DNA of 64,000 bases. Source: Ailurus styani. Taxonomy: Eukaryota; Chordata; Mammalia; Carnivora; Ailuridae. The stretch is from NCBI GenBank assembly GCA_002007465.1, contig LNAC01000036.1, forward strand, positions 3,514,353 to 3,578,352, in the 5' to 3' direction. The notes below the pieces were generated by a model. That model did no database searches and was not told the origin of the DNA. It saw nothing but the letters and a program-made list of their open reading frames with translations. This document shows positions 22,965 to 34,789 of this stretch, one piece after another (position 1 is the stretch's first letter; every line of letters starts with the position of its first letter). The translations under genes and the position numbers were made by a program.

Positions 22965-24230
22965 CTTCACCACAATCACTCCTCGAGTTTACAGCAGCCC
23001 CCCAACGGGGACACTCTTGTTACCCACTTTTTCCAGATAAGGACCCTGAGGCAGACACCCCAGGTCACACCACCAGAGAGGAACACAGCCACGACTCTCC
23101 CCAGGCAGACCGGCCTCGCTATCCCGACACCCCGGCAGAGCGCGGGCTCGCCAGGGGCAGGGCTGGGCTCCCAGACAAGGGCACCCAGCCCGGAGCGCGG
23201 CCCGGCCCGGGGGCCCCCTCCCGACTCAGGGGGCAGGGGGCGCACGGTGAGCAAGACCGCACGCTCCGGAGCCCCGAACACCAGCAGTTCCTCGTGGCTC
23301 AGCCTCCCGGGCGTCCGCGTCCTTGCCTCTCAAGGGGACAGTCAGGAGCAGTGGCCTGGCAGGAGCGAGGGCGTGTGCAGAGCGCGGAGCCCAGGGCCCA
23401 GCACAGTGTGCAGGCAGGGGAGCTCCGGGTGTCCCAGCTCAGGCCAAGCCCCCAGGGAACCAGGGAGAGTCTGGGGCGTGAGGGGCCTGGGCGGGTGCCT
23501 CGGCCCACCTGTTCCAGCCTAGACCGGCCCGGGCGGGGGTCAGCAATTGTGTGTCCCCGGCTCCTCCCACGCCCTCGGCCCCTCTCCCCAGCAGCCCAGG
23601 CCTGACCCCAGAATCTGCGGGACTCCCCGAGGGCCTCAAGGAACTCCCGGTGGGGCATGAGGCCCGGACGGCTGGAGGGGAAGCCTGGGGGGCTCGAGGC
23701 CCAGCCAGCCCCTCCCCACGGTCTGAGACACCCCTTTGTGCCCACCTGGCCCCACTCCCCACTCGCCATCTGCCTGGTCCCCCGGCTCCTGCTTCCCCGA
23801 CTGCTAGGTTTGCTCACGTGACGCCCCCATCTGCTGGGAATCAGGAGGCAGGGACTGGGGGTGCCTGGCCCGACATCCCCACTGCCTCCTCCATGCCCTG
23901 CCCCCACAGCCCTGCCCCTGACTCTTCACCCCTGCTCTGCAGGAGCCCACCTGCGCCCGCATCCCTGGGAGGGGCTCTGCCCCCACCCCCACCTCCGCCC
24001 CCACACGCAGCTCTGCTGAGGACCAGGGGACCTGTGGCCCGGCTCAGCCAGAGCACGGGGCACGGTCCACGTGGTCCCCTTCATGGCTGTGCCTGCCTCC
24101 CCCTCCCGTCTTTGTCATGCCCGCCCTGCCAGGAAGGCGATGGCTGCAGCGCACAGACCCTGCCTCTCTCATCTACCCTCCCTTCAGCTGGGGCCCCCTC
24201 CCCCTCTGTCCCCACAGCCATGAAGCCGCC
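22965..24230. repeat. Segmental duplication, copy B
   Basis: Partner of 3173-4438 in direct orientation. Unique DNA resumes at about 24231. Which copy is ancestral cannot be told from this window. Confidence 0.93.
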
Positions 24231-25540
24231 CCAGCCCCAAATTTCCCCACTGCCCCCACTCAGCCTGCTTCTCTCCAGGCTAAAGAGGTCTTTAGACCTG
24301 GACTCCTATGTACTCATCCCATGGTTGCTGTGTGACCTCCAGCAAATCACTGCCCTCTCTGGGCTCCTCTCCATTCTAGACCCAAGGCCTCCTACCACAG
24401 CTTCTGATTTAATTGGCTTGGGATGGTGTCCAGCACTGGTCATTTTTTTCAAGCCTCTCCAGCCAGGCGACTTCAGTGTCAAGGAACGGGAGGGTGAAGC
24501 TTTCTTTCTGAGGGTCTTGAGGATGAGGAGCCCTACCCTCCACCAGCCTCAGTCACCAGTTCAGCCCGTGGTGTTGGGTAGAGGGGGGCAGGGATCTGGA
24601 AGGCAGAGGCCCCAAAGGGTCAAAGTCTAGGTCTCTCAGTGGTAGAGAACGAAACCTTCGTCTCACCAAACACCAAACAGGCCGCACCTGTTGCTCCGTA
24701 AACACACCTGTTTGCACTTCTGAGCGGCACTCGGGGAGGCCTCCTGCCGGCACTCGGCCAGGGCCCTCCACTCCGGCCACGCCCGAGCCTCTGCCAGATG
24801 AGAACCTGCACCACGGTCACCCGTGGGGTGGGCCACAGGGCGTCGCAGAGACAGCCAGGCCCTGGAGATGCACAGACCAGCGGCCCGGTAGCCCTCCATT
24901 ACCAACTCGAAGTGACCTTGGGTGAGTAAGTCCTTTTTCAATCCTGAGCCTCAGTAGCCTGGACTTAGCAACTTTGGGATGAGGTGCCCACCCCAGGGTC
25001 CAACCTAGAGTCAGAGCAGCACACAGCCTCATAACAGAAAGAAAAAGAAGATAAGCTAATTTTACTTTTTCCCAGGGCTTGCAGAAGTCAATAGATAATA
25101 TCCACGGTTAATAAATCAAGAAATAGCTGTGTAAGCATGTTATTTATTGCCCTGGAGGCTGCCACCACATGAACTAAAACTGTTAGAGTGGTTGCCTCTG
25201 ACGAGGGCGTTGGCAGGAAACTGGGCCTTTTGATAAGGCTTTTCTTTTTTTTACCAGTTCATGTTTTTTACTGTTTATTTATTATAAGTATTTATTAAAA
25301 GTGACTCAGCCTGTCCAGTGTTGTTTGGGGAGGTCAGCTTTGCTAACTGACGTATTTTGGGTTTTTAAGGCCAAAGTAAAATCAAGTGTCCCAGTTGCAG
25401 AGTTGGGCTGCTGAGGTTCAAATCCCCTTGGTGCCGACTAGCTGTGCCACCTTGGACGAGTGACTTAACCTCTCTGTGCCTCTTCTATAGGATAGTAATA
25501 ATAATAATCCCATGCTGCTGGCAGGTACAGTAAGCACTCC
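24231..25540. other. Noncoding DNA
   Basis: Minus-strand MIR pieces at about 24290-24370 and 25410-25540 (gacgagtgacttaacctctct). No gene. Confidence 0.5.
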
Positions 25541-25956
25541 ATCTTCTGAGCCATTACCACGTTATACACCTGCAACTCGTGTATGCCACTGTTTTGCAGA
25601 AATGTGATCATTACACTATACATCATGTTGGGCACTTGCTTTCTTTTCTCTTGCCAAGATATAATGGATATTGTTCCAGAGTTCTAGTTCATTCTTTCAA
25701 ATTGCTGCAAGAATCCCATTGCACAGAATAGAGAATTCCTTTTCCATTAACCCCCTTTTGAAGGAAATGTAGCCACTTGCCAATTTTTAGTAATATACAC
25801 TTTGCAGGAATTCACACGTATTTGGGGGCACGCAGGTGGCTATTGTTGACAGACAGATTCCAAGAGAGAGATTGCTGGGTTGCATTGCATAGTTTATGCA
25901 GTTCAAACTTTTACAGATACTGCTGAACTGTAGTGGCTACGCTCTAAAGTAGTACC

Positions 25957-26120
25957 TTAAGGGGCACCTGGGTGGCTCGGTCAGTTAGGCGTCTGCCTTT
26001 GGCTCAGGTCACGATCCCAGGGTCCTGCTCCTCCTGCCCTACCTCTCACGCTTGCTCCCTCCCTCCCTCTCTCTCTCTCAAATAAATAAATGAAGTCTTT
26101 TTTAAAAAACCCTTTAAAAA
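25957..26120 (+). mobile_element. Carnivore SINE, internally shortened
   Basis: Plus orientation; the segment after cagggtcctg jumps to the pyrimidine-rich part, so the middle is lost. Flanked by aaagtagtacc at 25946-25956 and 26121-26131. Confidence 0.93.
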
Positions 26121-26349
26121 AAAGTAGTACCAGTTTAGGCTCCAATGTTGGAGGAAAGTGCCCATTTTCCCCTATCTGTATCAATGCTTTTTAAACACTT
26201 GCTAATCTAGAGAGGGGTGACATTATTGTTTTAACATTCCTATCTATAATTGTGAAGGAAACCTTTTCATAACTTTATTATCTATTTGTATCTCTTCTTG
26301 TGTGAAACAAATGTTCATATCCTTGAGCCATTTTTTAATAGAAAATTTT

Positions 26350-26541
26350 TAAAGATTTTATTTATTTATTTATTTGACAGAGAGAGAGATCACAAGTAGG
26401 CAGAGAGGCAGGCAGAGAGATTGGAGGAAGCAGGCTCCCCGCTGAGCAGGGAGCCCAGTGCAGGGCTCGATCCCAGGACCCTGAGATCATGACCTGAGCT
26501 GAAGGCAGAGGCTTCAACCCACTGAGCCACCCAGGCACCCC
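26350..26541 (-). mobile_element. Carnivore SINE (SINEC)
   Basis: Minus orientation, mustelid-style tail (ggcagagaggcaggcagaga). Flanks share an approximate cc(a)tttttaat duplication. Confidence 0.93.
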
Positions 26542-27440
26542 TTCTTGACCCATTTTTAATTGGGCCTTTTGTCACTTTCTTACTTATAGGACCTCTTTGC
26601 ATACTAAAATCCTTAATTCTTTATTACATAGGAGGCAATATTTTCTGGTGGTCTACTGAATGCCTTTTAGCTAAATTCTTGGTGTCTTTGGTCACAGAAA
26701 GCGTTCCATTATTATATAGTTAAGTGTAACATTCTTTTATGATCTCTGGCTTTCGTGTCTTGGACTTTTCTGGTTAGGATTTATTTTAAAAAAAATATCT
26801 CCTCTATATTCCTTTAAGACTCTCACAGTTTTTGTTTAACATTTAATCCGTCCATCTTTAATCCATGTGGATACATATGTGTATATGGTACAAGGTAGGG
26901 ATCTAATTTTATTTCCTTCTAAATAGAAGGCCAGTTGTCCCAACACCATTTATTAATTAATCCATCATTTCCTGGCTGACTTGTGATATCCCTTCGCCAA
27001 ATGTAACTCTCTGACATTTTAAGCACTCTTGCTGTGACTGGCACATGGCAGAACTTGATAAACATCGGCTTTGGCAGCAGCTAAAAATGATAGCTAAGTG
27101 GGAACCAGTATATACAATAGTGCAGCAAAGTACAGGTCTCAGAACTCAGACGTGGCAACAAATATGAGTGGTTCCTGACACAAATGAATATTTGTGGCTT
27201 TGGTTTTGATTTTGCTTTCAAAACAGCTTTGTTATAATACAATTTGCACATTTTTAGTGTACGGGTTGATGACAAATGTGTACACTCATGTAACAAACAC
27301 CCCAATCAAGATAAAATGCATCTTCATCTTTCCAGAAAGTTCCTCCGTGCCCCCTTTGCCGTCAACCTCCCCTCCATCCTCACCCCCAGGGAACCATGAT
27401 TCTTTTTAAACCGCGTGCATGTAGCACATTGATAACATTT

Positions 27441-27810
27441 GCAGAGAAATAAACAACCCACTGCAGCCCGAGCCTGTCGGCTCAGGAGGAAGGCCAACTT
27501 CCCCTCTGGGAAAGGACTTCTCTCTTGGGGCTGACAAACCCCTCCCTGGACCTGTCTGGTTAAGAAGAGAGCGGGTAACCCAGATCCGGTCTCCCCAACT
27601 TCAGGCAAGCAAGTTCGTTCTCACTGTTTCACTGTTTTCTTCCAAATCTAGAACTCAGGTCTGCCCAATATTTACCTAATATTTTCTTTTAGATCTACAG
27701 ATTGTTTTTAATGTAATTCAAACTGGTAGATTTTAAAAAGAAGGCACAATATGCCTGCGTTAAATGACCAGTGTCACATGCCATAATTAAAGGCTGTGCA
27801 TGAAGCTAAG
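27441..27810. other. Noncoding DNA, no gene seen
   Basis: No recognisable gene; moderately AT-rich after 27630. Confidence 0.4.
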
Positions 27811-27927
27811 GACGCCAGGATGGCTCAGTCAGTAAAGCAGGCAACTCTTGATCTCAGGGTTGTAAGTTCAATCCCCACATTGGGCATAGAGATTTAAAAA
27901 TAAAACCTTTAAAAGAATAAAATAAAG
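27811..27927 (+). mobile_element. Older tRNA-derived SINE fragment
   Basis: Diverged head (aggatggctcagtcagtaaa) and short body ending in an A-rich tail. Confidence 0.8.
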
Positions 27928-28320
27928 ACTAGGCCTGAAACTACAATTAAAAATCAATCTCCCTATGTCTTCTAAAACTACATTAACATTGCCTCATGGG
28001 GAGAAACACAGGCAAGAAAGAGGTAGTGAGCAGTAGAAAAAAGATCCGGAACTTGAAGACCGGGGCTGGTGGCTTGAGGTACAGGAGTGAGGCTGGAGGG
28101 GACAAGCCAGCTTCAGTGTGTCTGAGGGCCTGAGGGCTTCCTTCATCTCTAAAGCCATGGAGTTGCTTCGAGAGCAGACCTGAGTCCAGAAGAGTCTTTC
28201 CTGCCAGGTTGTGAGGGAGTTAGACCACAACCCCTTAGCTCACAGGTTCTGGAGCTTTCCATCCATGAAAGGAAATTGGTATTTCAGAGGCCACTCAAGG
28301 GGAAACTACCTTGGGAGTCA
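27928..28320. other. Noncoding DNA, no gene seen
   Basis: Nothing recognisable. Confidence 0.4.
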
Positions 28321-28500
28321 GACCCACCGAGATCCATTTGTACTGAGTTCTGTGACCTCGGGGAAGAGAAGAGGCTTGCTGAGCCTCCATTTCCTCACGG
28401 GCAAAATGAACGTAATAATAGTCCTACACTTGGAGGATAGGATGAGCTGGGGTTTGCAGCCCACAACGCTTGGCACAGCACTGACTCTATAAATGATAGC
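28320..28500 (-). repeat. MIR element
   Basis: Contains tctgtgacctcggggaagag, gagcctccatttcctcac and cttggcacagcactgactc. Confidence 0.75.
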
Positions 28501-28627
28501 CAGTTACCTTCTATTTCCTCCCAGGATCTTGGAGGATGCAAATCCACAGATATCAGCCTTTGTCCAAGTGACTAAGTGGTTAATAAAATCAGTCCCTGTT
28601 GAAAGAAGTGGCTCTGGAAGTCATCAG

Positions 28628-28732
28628 TTTTATTAATTAATTGCTCATTAAGGTCTTCCTGTTTTGCTAATGAGAGCAATTAGCTGCGTGCAGCCTGGTG
28701 GCCTAACTAAATGATAACTAATTTGGGGGCTG
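28628..28732. promoter_or_regulatory. AT-rich cluster of homeodomain-type sites
   Basis: Several TAAT/ATTA cores in about 100 bases inside GC-rich flanks. Includes an inverted repeat attgctcatta (28640-28650) and taatgagagcaat (28668-28680). Candidate enhancer by motif content only. Confidence 0.35.
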
Positions 28733-30110
28733 GCCTGGAGGCCCAGCAGGATATGGGTGTGGGCCCCCCTCCCCCAGCTCCAGGAGGGGAACTTCAGCAT
28801 CTGCTCTGGCACCTCGGCCAAGGCTCTTCCGAGTTCTAGCTCCCTCTGGGGTGGACGCCGGGAGCCTGCAAAGGCCTGAGACCTGGCTCCAGGCCCCTGC
28901 AGCCTGGCCGGTATAGTGGGGTGCATCGAGGGGCTGGGAATTACGTTCTACATTACGGAACCCGGTTGCAATGCCAGGCCCTGGTGATCCTACCAGGCCT
29001 ACCCCATGGGGGCTGCTCTCCACCCCAGGTGAGCCGCACTGGCGCTCAGAGAGGTCAGGCAGTAGGGTGGCTGGGTGGTGGTCCCCGCGCTCATGGTTTG
29101 CACTGCCTTTCTCCTGCTGTGGGGGCAGGTGGAGATCGGGGCCACGCGCTAGGAGGGACAGCCCCACGTGCCTGATGGGCAGGGCAGCGGGAGCCTTTAT
29201 CCACAGGGTCCCCTGTCCCTTTTCTTTCATGGGGGCCTGAGGCCCAGAGAAGGGCAGGGAACAATGGGAGTCTCAGAGTGCAAGACCGGAACACAGGTGT
29301 CCTCCCTCAGCTCGGGGGGTGTAGACGGAGCAGGTGTCGGAGGCCCAGAGAGGGAGGCCTGCCTGTCTGAGGCCACCCAGCCAGATGGCTGTAGCACATT
29401 CTCACCCGGGGTGTCAGCCGTTGCCCCTCCTTCCCCCGTGGGAAGCTGCTTACCGGCCAGACCTCGGGTAACACCTTCTCAAAGGCTGTAGGTGTGATAG
29501 CAGTTGGTTTGAGGCTGCGAGTTCTCAATCCTGTGGATTCCAAGAAGACACCTTCAACCATCATCCCACTGCACATGCCCAGCGCTTGCAGGTCCTCAAG
29601 TCGCTTGTTTACTCTCCTGTCGACTCCATGAGCTAGTTACCATCATGGTCACCCCAGACTGCAGATCTGGAAGCAAAGGCACGGAAAGGTTCGGTGACTT
29701 GCCTGAGGTCGAGTAACTCCTGCAGGGGCCAGGGATCCCCACGGAGCAGCCCAGCTTCGGGGTCTGTGTTCCTAACCAGCCCACCCTACTGCCCCCATTT
29801 CATGAACTCTCCGTGGAACAGGAGGCAGGAGGTCCTCAGGGAAGCTGTCTGTGGGACAGGTGGACACAGGAGAGGTCACTGATAGCTGTGCCAGGAGCTG
29901 GGGCATCACGCTGCACCTTCCCACCTCCCTGAGGAAGAAGGATTTCACAGCGCCTGCTAGAGCCCGGGGCCCATCCATCGGTCATATGGGGATGAGCAGA
30001 CACCTTTTTCAATTTGTTAGGGAAAGGAGGTGAAGAGTCTGCAGATTTAAATAACTCTGTTAATACAGCAGATCTGATGAACATAAATAGAACACCGCAC
30101 ACAGCAATTA
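28733..30110. other. GC-rich noncoding DNA
   Basis: MIR-like pieces near 29225-29300 and 29620-29740. No gene seen. Confidence 0.45.
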
Positions 30111-30126
30111 CAAAAATACCCGTTTC

Positions 30127-30334
30127 GGGCGCCTGGGTGGCTCAGTGGGTTAAAGCTGCTGCCTTCGGCTCAGGTCATGATCCCAGGGTCCTGGGATCGA
30201 GGCCCGCATCGGGCTCTCTGCTCAGCAGGGAGCCTGCTTCCTCCTCTCTCCTCTCTCTCTGCCTGCCTCTCTGCCTACTTGTAATCTCTCTCTCTGTGTC
30301 AAATGAATAAATAAAATCTTTAAAAAAAAAAAAG
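30127..30334 (+). mobile_element. Carnivore SINE (SINEC), young
   Basis: Complete, 12-base A tail, close to the consensus head and core. Confidence 0.94.
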
Positions 30335-30341
30335 ATTATAC

Positions 30342-30517
30342 CCATTTATTTGACAGAGAGAGACACACTGAGATGGAACACAAGCAGGGGGAGGGAGAGA
30401 GGGAGAAGCAGGCTCCCCGCCGAGCAGGAAGCTCCATGCGGGGCTCGATCCCAGGATCCGGGGATCATGACTTGAGCCAAAGGCTGATGCTTAACTGACT
30501 GAGCCACCCAGGTGCCC
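30342..30517 (-). mobile_element. Carnivore SINE (SINEC)
   Basis: Minus orientation, abutting the previous SINE tail to tail. Confidence 0.92.
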
Positions 30518-30641
30518 TAAGGCTAGCATCATCTTAACACCAAAACCCCACCAGGCAGCCTAAGAAAGAAAATTATAGGCTACTCTCCCTCAAGAATGTA
30601 GATGCAAAAATCCTAAACAAAATATTAGCAAACTAAATCCA

Positions 30642-30818
30642 GGAGCTCCTGGGTGGCCCAGTCAGTTAAGCATCAGACTCTTGATTTCGGCTCAGTCATA
30701 ATCTCAGGGTCCTGAGATCGAACCCTTAGCTGGGGCTGAACTTGGAGCCTGCTTAAGATTCTCTCTCTCTGCCTCCCCCCCACTCGCAGACAAGCACTCT
30801 CAAAAAAGAAAACCCAAA
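30642..30818 (+). mobile_element. Carnivore SINE, older
   Basis: Inserted in L1 ORF2 remains; duplication ctaaatcca at about 30633-30641 and 30822-30830. Confidence 0.88.
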
Positions 30819-31275
30819 AACCTAAATCCAGTAACATATAAAAGGGTAATATTATGATCAAGTTAGATTTAACCAAATGCAAGGTAGATTTAACATTAGA
30901 AAAAAAATAACATATTTCACAACATTAATAGATCAAAGGCAAAAATTCTAATGATCATTGCAATATATGCAAAAGAGATACTTGACAAAATTCAATGTTC
31001 ATTAATGATTTAATAAGAAAAAAACACCTTAGCAAACCTGATAAAGATTAAATAGCAAATGTTACACTTTAAGTTTAAACTGTAAAAATACTTTCCCTTT
31101 AAGATTGGTAGCTAGATAAGGAAGACCACTATCACTACAGTTGTCTGATATGGTTTTTTAAGAACTAACCTGTGCAGTAAAAAAAGAAAAAATCATTAAT
31201 TTAGAATCATTAAGAATTAAAAAAGAAAATAAATTAAACATACAAGGATTAGAAAGAAAAAAACAGACTTCATTT

Positions 31276-31691
31276 CTTTTAAAATTTTATTTATTTATTT
31301 ATTATTTTTTAAAGATTTTATTTATTCATTTGACACAGAGAGAGAGATTACAAGTAGGCAGAGAGGCAGGCAGAGAGAGAGGAGAGAGGAGGAAGCAGGC
31401 TCCCTGCTGAGCAGAGAGCCCGATGCGGGCCTCGATCCCAGGACCCTGGGATCATGACCCGAGCCGAAGGCAGCAGCTTTAACCCACTGAGCCACCCAGG
31501 CGCCCTATTTATTTATTTGACGGAGAGAGAGAGATCAGATCACAAGTAGGCAGAGAGGCAGGCAGAGTGAGAGGAGGAAGCAGGCTCCCCGCTGAGCAGG
31601 GAGCCTGATGTGGGGCTCAATCCCAGGACGCTGAGATCATGACCTGAGCTGAAGGCAGAGGCTTTAACCCACTGAGCCACCCAGGTGCCCC
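31276..31691 (-). mobile_element. Carnivore SINE split by the nested copy
   Basis: Tail 31276-31302 and body 31506-31691 form one element. Target duplication cagacttcattt at 31264-31275 and 31692-31703 encloses both SINEs. Confidence 0.92.
31303..31505 (-). mobile_element. Carnivore SINE nested in the tail of another SINE
   Basis: Minus orientation. It sits inside the A-rich tail of the SINE whose body is 31506-31691. Confidence 0.92.
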
Positions 31692-31842
31692 CAGACTTCA
31701 TTTATAAAATGATTTTTAAAAATCTACAGATAAGCTATTAGAACTAATAAGAATATTTAGTAAGTTTGCTGGATACAAAAAATAGTATGAAAAAATCATT
31801 AGGCAATACCATATGGCAGCCACAATTAGAAAATCAAAATTT

Positions 31843-32032
31843 GGGGTGCCTGGGTGGCTCATTCTTTAAGCGTCTGCCTTCAGCTCAGGTCATGATCCCA
31901 GGGTCCTGGGATTGGGCCCCACATTGGGCTCCCTGCTCAGCGGGAAGCCTGCTTCTCCCTCTCCCACTCCCCCTGCTTGTGTTCTCTCTCTCACTGTATC
32001 TCTCTCTCTGTCAAATAAATACAGAAAATCTT

Positions 32033-32090
<58 letters not shown>
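31843..32090 (+). mobile_element. Carnivore SINE with (GAAA)n tail
   Basis: First of three SINEs lying between four copies of the same target site. The tail has become a (GAAA)n tract. Confidence 0.94.
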
Positions 32091-32092
<2 letters not shown>

Positions 32093-32094
32093 AA
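32033..32094. repeat. (GAAA)n microsatellite
   Basis: About 15 uninterrupted tetramers grown from the SINE tail; likely length-variable. Confidence 0.95.
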
Positions 32095-32105
32095 ATCAAA
32101 ATTTG

Positions 32106-32297
32106 GGGGCCTCCTGGGTGGTTCAGTTGGTTAAGCATCCAACTCTTGATTTTGGCTCAGGTCATGATCTCAGGCTCATGAGATCCAGGCTGAGCGTGGA
32201 GTCTGCTTAAGATTCTCTCTCTCCCTCTCCTCCTTCTGCTTGCTCTCTCTCTTTCTCTACCTCTAAAAATAAATACATAAAATCTTTTTAAAAAAAA
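32106..32297 (+). mobile_element. Carnivore SINE, second in shared target site
   Basis: Older subtype (gttggttaagcatcc, cttgattttggctcagg). Preceded by gaaaatcaaaatttg at 32091-32105 and followed by gaaaatcaaattt at 32298-32310. Confidence 0.92.
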
Positions 32298-32310
32298 GAA
32301 AATCAAATTT

Positions 32311-32426
32311 TTTTATTTTATTTTTAAGATTTTTATTTTTAAGTTAATCTTTGCACCCAGCATGGGGCTCGAACTTATGACTCTGAGATCATGCACACTC
32401 TATCAACTGAGCCAGCCAGGTGTCCG
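32311..32426 (-). mobile_element. Short carnivore SINE, third in shared target site
   Basis: Minus orientation, ending in ctggctcagttgat on that strand. Followed by gaaaatcaaaatt at 32427-32439. Confidence 0.9.
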
Positions 32427-33883
32427 GAAAATCAAAATTGTTAAAGATCACTATACTAAGAGCTACTCACTGTCAGACGTCCCTAAATGACCCCCACTTC
32501 TTGGTAGTCAAGCCTTTACGTCATACCCTCCGTTTCTGTGGGCTGTATTTGGTAACTCACTTCTAATGAATACAATATGGCAGAAATCATGAGATGTCAC
32601 TTCTGATATCAAGCTATTGAAAGACTGTAGATTCCATTTTGGGTGTCCTCAGATCACCCGTCCTGGGGAAGCCAGCTGCCATGTCCTGAGGCAGCCCCGT
32701 GGGTCCCCTCCACAAGTCAAGCCTTCAGGACCACAGCCCTAACCGTCAACTTAACCACAATCTCATAAAAGACCTTAAGCCAGAGCCATCCAACTGGTGC
32801 CTGACCCACAGAAACTTCTTGTTGTAGCTACTCTGGTTTGGGGTGATTCGTTACATGTCAACAGATAACTAATACAACTACCATTTACAGTAGTTCAAAA
32901 TATATCAAGTATCTAGAAATAAATCCAACCAGAAATGGGCAAAATTCAGATAAAATTCTAAAACATAATGGGACATGAAGAAACAGACTAGAGCACTCCC
33001 CCCATGGCCCCAAACACATGTGGCTGCCTGGCTTATGACAGACGTGACATTTCAGAGTATTGTGGAAAGAGTTGACTTTTTCAGTAAATGGTGCTAGGAC
33101 GGTTGGGTATCCATACAGGGGAAAAAACAAAACTTGACCTTAACACGTAACCAGTCATGAAAATCAATTGCAGGTGAATTACAGACCAGGTAGTGACAAG
33201 CTATAAACCTTCCGGACAATAATACAGAAAGATGTCTTCCTGATTTTGAGGCTGGGAAACAGGTCTTACACACAAAGAGCACTAACTATAGAGTAAAAGT
33301 TTAATCCATTATATTAAACTAAAGAATTTCAGTTCATCAAAAGACTACAGAGGAAAAAAGTGAAAAGACACATCACAGACTGGGAGAACATATTTGCAAC
33401 AACATAACTGACAACAGAGTACTATCCAGAATATATAAATATCTCCTACAAATCAATAAGAAAAAGAGGAGAGGCAAACCAGAGACAAGGGTTTGGGTGC
33501 AACAGAGTATCCAGAAGATGATGCCAGAAGCAGGAGTGAGGGTTGGGGTGAGTGAGACAGGGTGGGCAGACACCCCTATATAAGGACATCATCAGGTCGC
33601 TGCTGAAGGCAGTGGGGGCTCCATGACCTCCGGGGAGCGCCAGAGCTGTGTCAGTGAAGGTCACGAGACTGGATGGAGTACCTCTCCATCAACTAACATC
33701 CCACCATTCCAGTCTTTTCCACAATGCTGGAGAAGGTAGAACATGGGAAGGCTGGCTCTCGGACAGTGGCAGTTTTGCTCACCACACAGAAGCCGAAATC
33801 GGAGCCACACTGGCACCAGAGGCATTCACTACAAACACAATCGACCCAGTAGAAAACAGGCAACAGATCCAAAGAAACACTTA

Positions 33884-33932
33884 AAAAAAGAAAAGAAAAG
33901 AAAAGAAAAGAAAAGAAAAGAAAAGAAAAGAA
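33884..33932. repeat. (AAAAG)n microsatellite
   Basis: About nine pentamers, inside L1 3'-end DNA. Confidence 0.95.
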
Positions 33933-34789
33933 ATCCAACCAATACACATATGAAGAGGAAAATGTGTATTTCTGTGCACCACCAGCTGCACTGGAGAATG
34001 TCCGTGCATTGCTTGCAACAGCGGAATCTGCAAACCTCCCAGCTGTCCGCCTTCAGGAGGCTGGGCTCCCAGCTTGTAGTGTTCACACTACTGGAACAGC
34101 ATTGCCCACCCCTACTGGAATAGCATGCAGCTGTGAACATGCATAACCTCTACACACAGCAGCGCAGCCAGAGCCTGCAAATACAATGTTCGAATTGAAG
34201 GAAAGTGAGCTATCGTTTCCATAGACTTGCCAAACAGGCGAAACCCAGACCCTGTTGTTTAGAGATGCAGATCCTGGTGGTGAAAGTAACAATAAATGTG
34301 AGGAAGTGATTCTTCTAAATGTCAGGATGTTTCTGTCTCTGCTGCAGGGAGGGGCGTCATGGAGAAAGGGGACCGTACTGGGGGGGTGTTTACATGAGGA
34401 GATGCTTTATCGTTTTTGTTAAATTGTGTGTATATCCTGCATATTCTCTATGTTCATAATATTTTTTTAATGTGTGAATATAAATAATTATATCAGTAAG
34501 ACCTCCTCACGGGCCACCTGTTCTCCCCTCCCGGGCTCCCTGCCCCAGTTACGGACTGGCTGCTCCAAGGATCCAGGACCCCCGGAGAGCTGCTCTGATG
34601 ACTCCCAACCCCAAACAACGTCCATCAGGCCTTGTACCCTGGAGGTCCGCCTCCTGACCCCTCTCAGAGCCTCGCCCCTCATTCTGTTCCTGCATCAGCA
34701 CGACTTGGGGGTGGGGAGGCCCAAGGTCATCTCAGGTCCACTCAAGGATGAACCAGAGACGGTCACTCCTCCCTGGATGTCCTTCTAAC

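Larger units (their letters stand above)
25541..27440. repeat. Ancient L1 3'-region fragments
   Basis: AT-rich DNA with L1 3'-UTR landmarks (ccagttgtcccaacaccatt, tatatggtacaaggtaggga, gattgctgggttgcat). Interrupted by two SINEs. Confidence 0.65.
30518..34490 (+). pseudogene. Decayed ancient L1, ORF2 end through 3' UTR, with nested SINEs
   Basis: L1 ORF2 landmarks on the plus strand: 'atgcaaaaatcctaaac', 'attagcaaactaaatcc', 'acaaaattcaatgttcatt', and further on 'caaaagactacagagg' and 'atatttgcaac' (33350-33400). The 3' end carries 'tactggaatagcatgcagctgtgaac' (34118-34140). No intact reading frame. Later insertions are listed separately. Non-L1 DNA of unknown type seems to sit at about 32470-32880 and 33480-33840. 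Confidence 0.75.

Noticed and set aside
23551..24630. 359-residue proline-rich open frame in duplication copy B (and 290-residue partner at 3759-4631)
   Set aside because: The two frames share about 230 residues only because the DNA is duplicated. Nearly all base differences between copies change the residue (about 13), so there is no sign of protein-level selection, and the sequence resembles no family.
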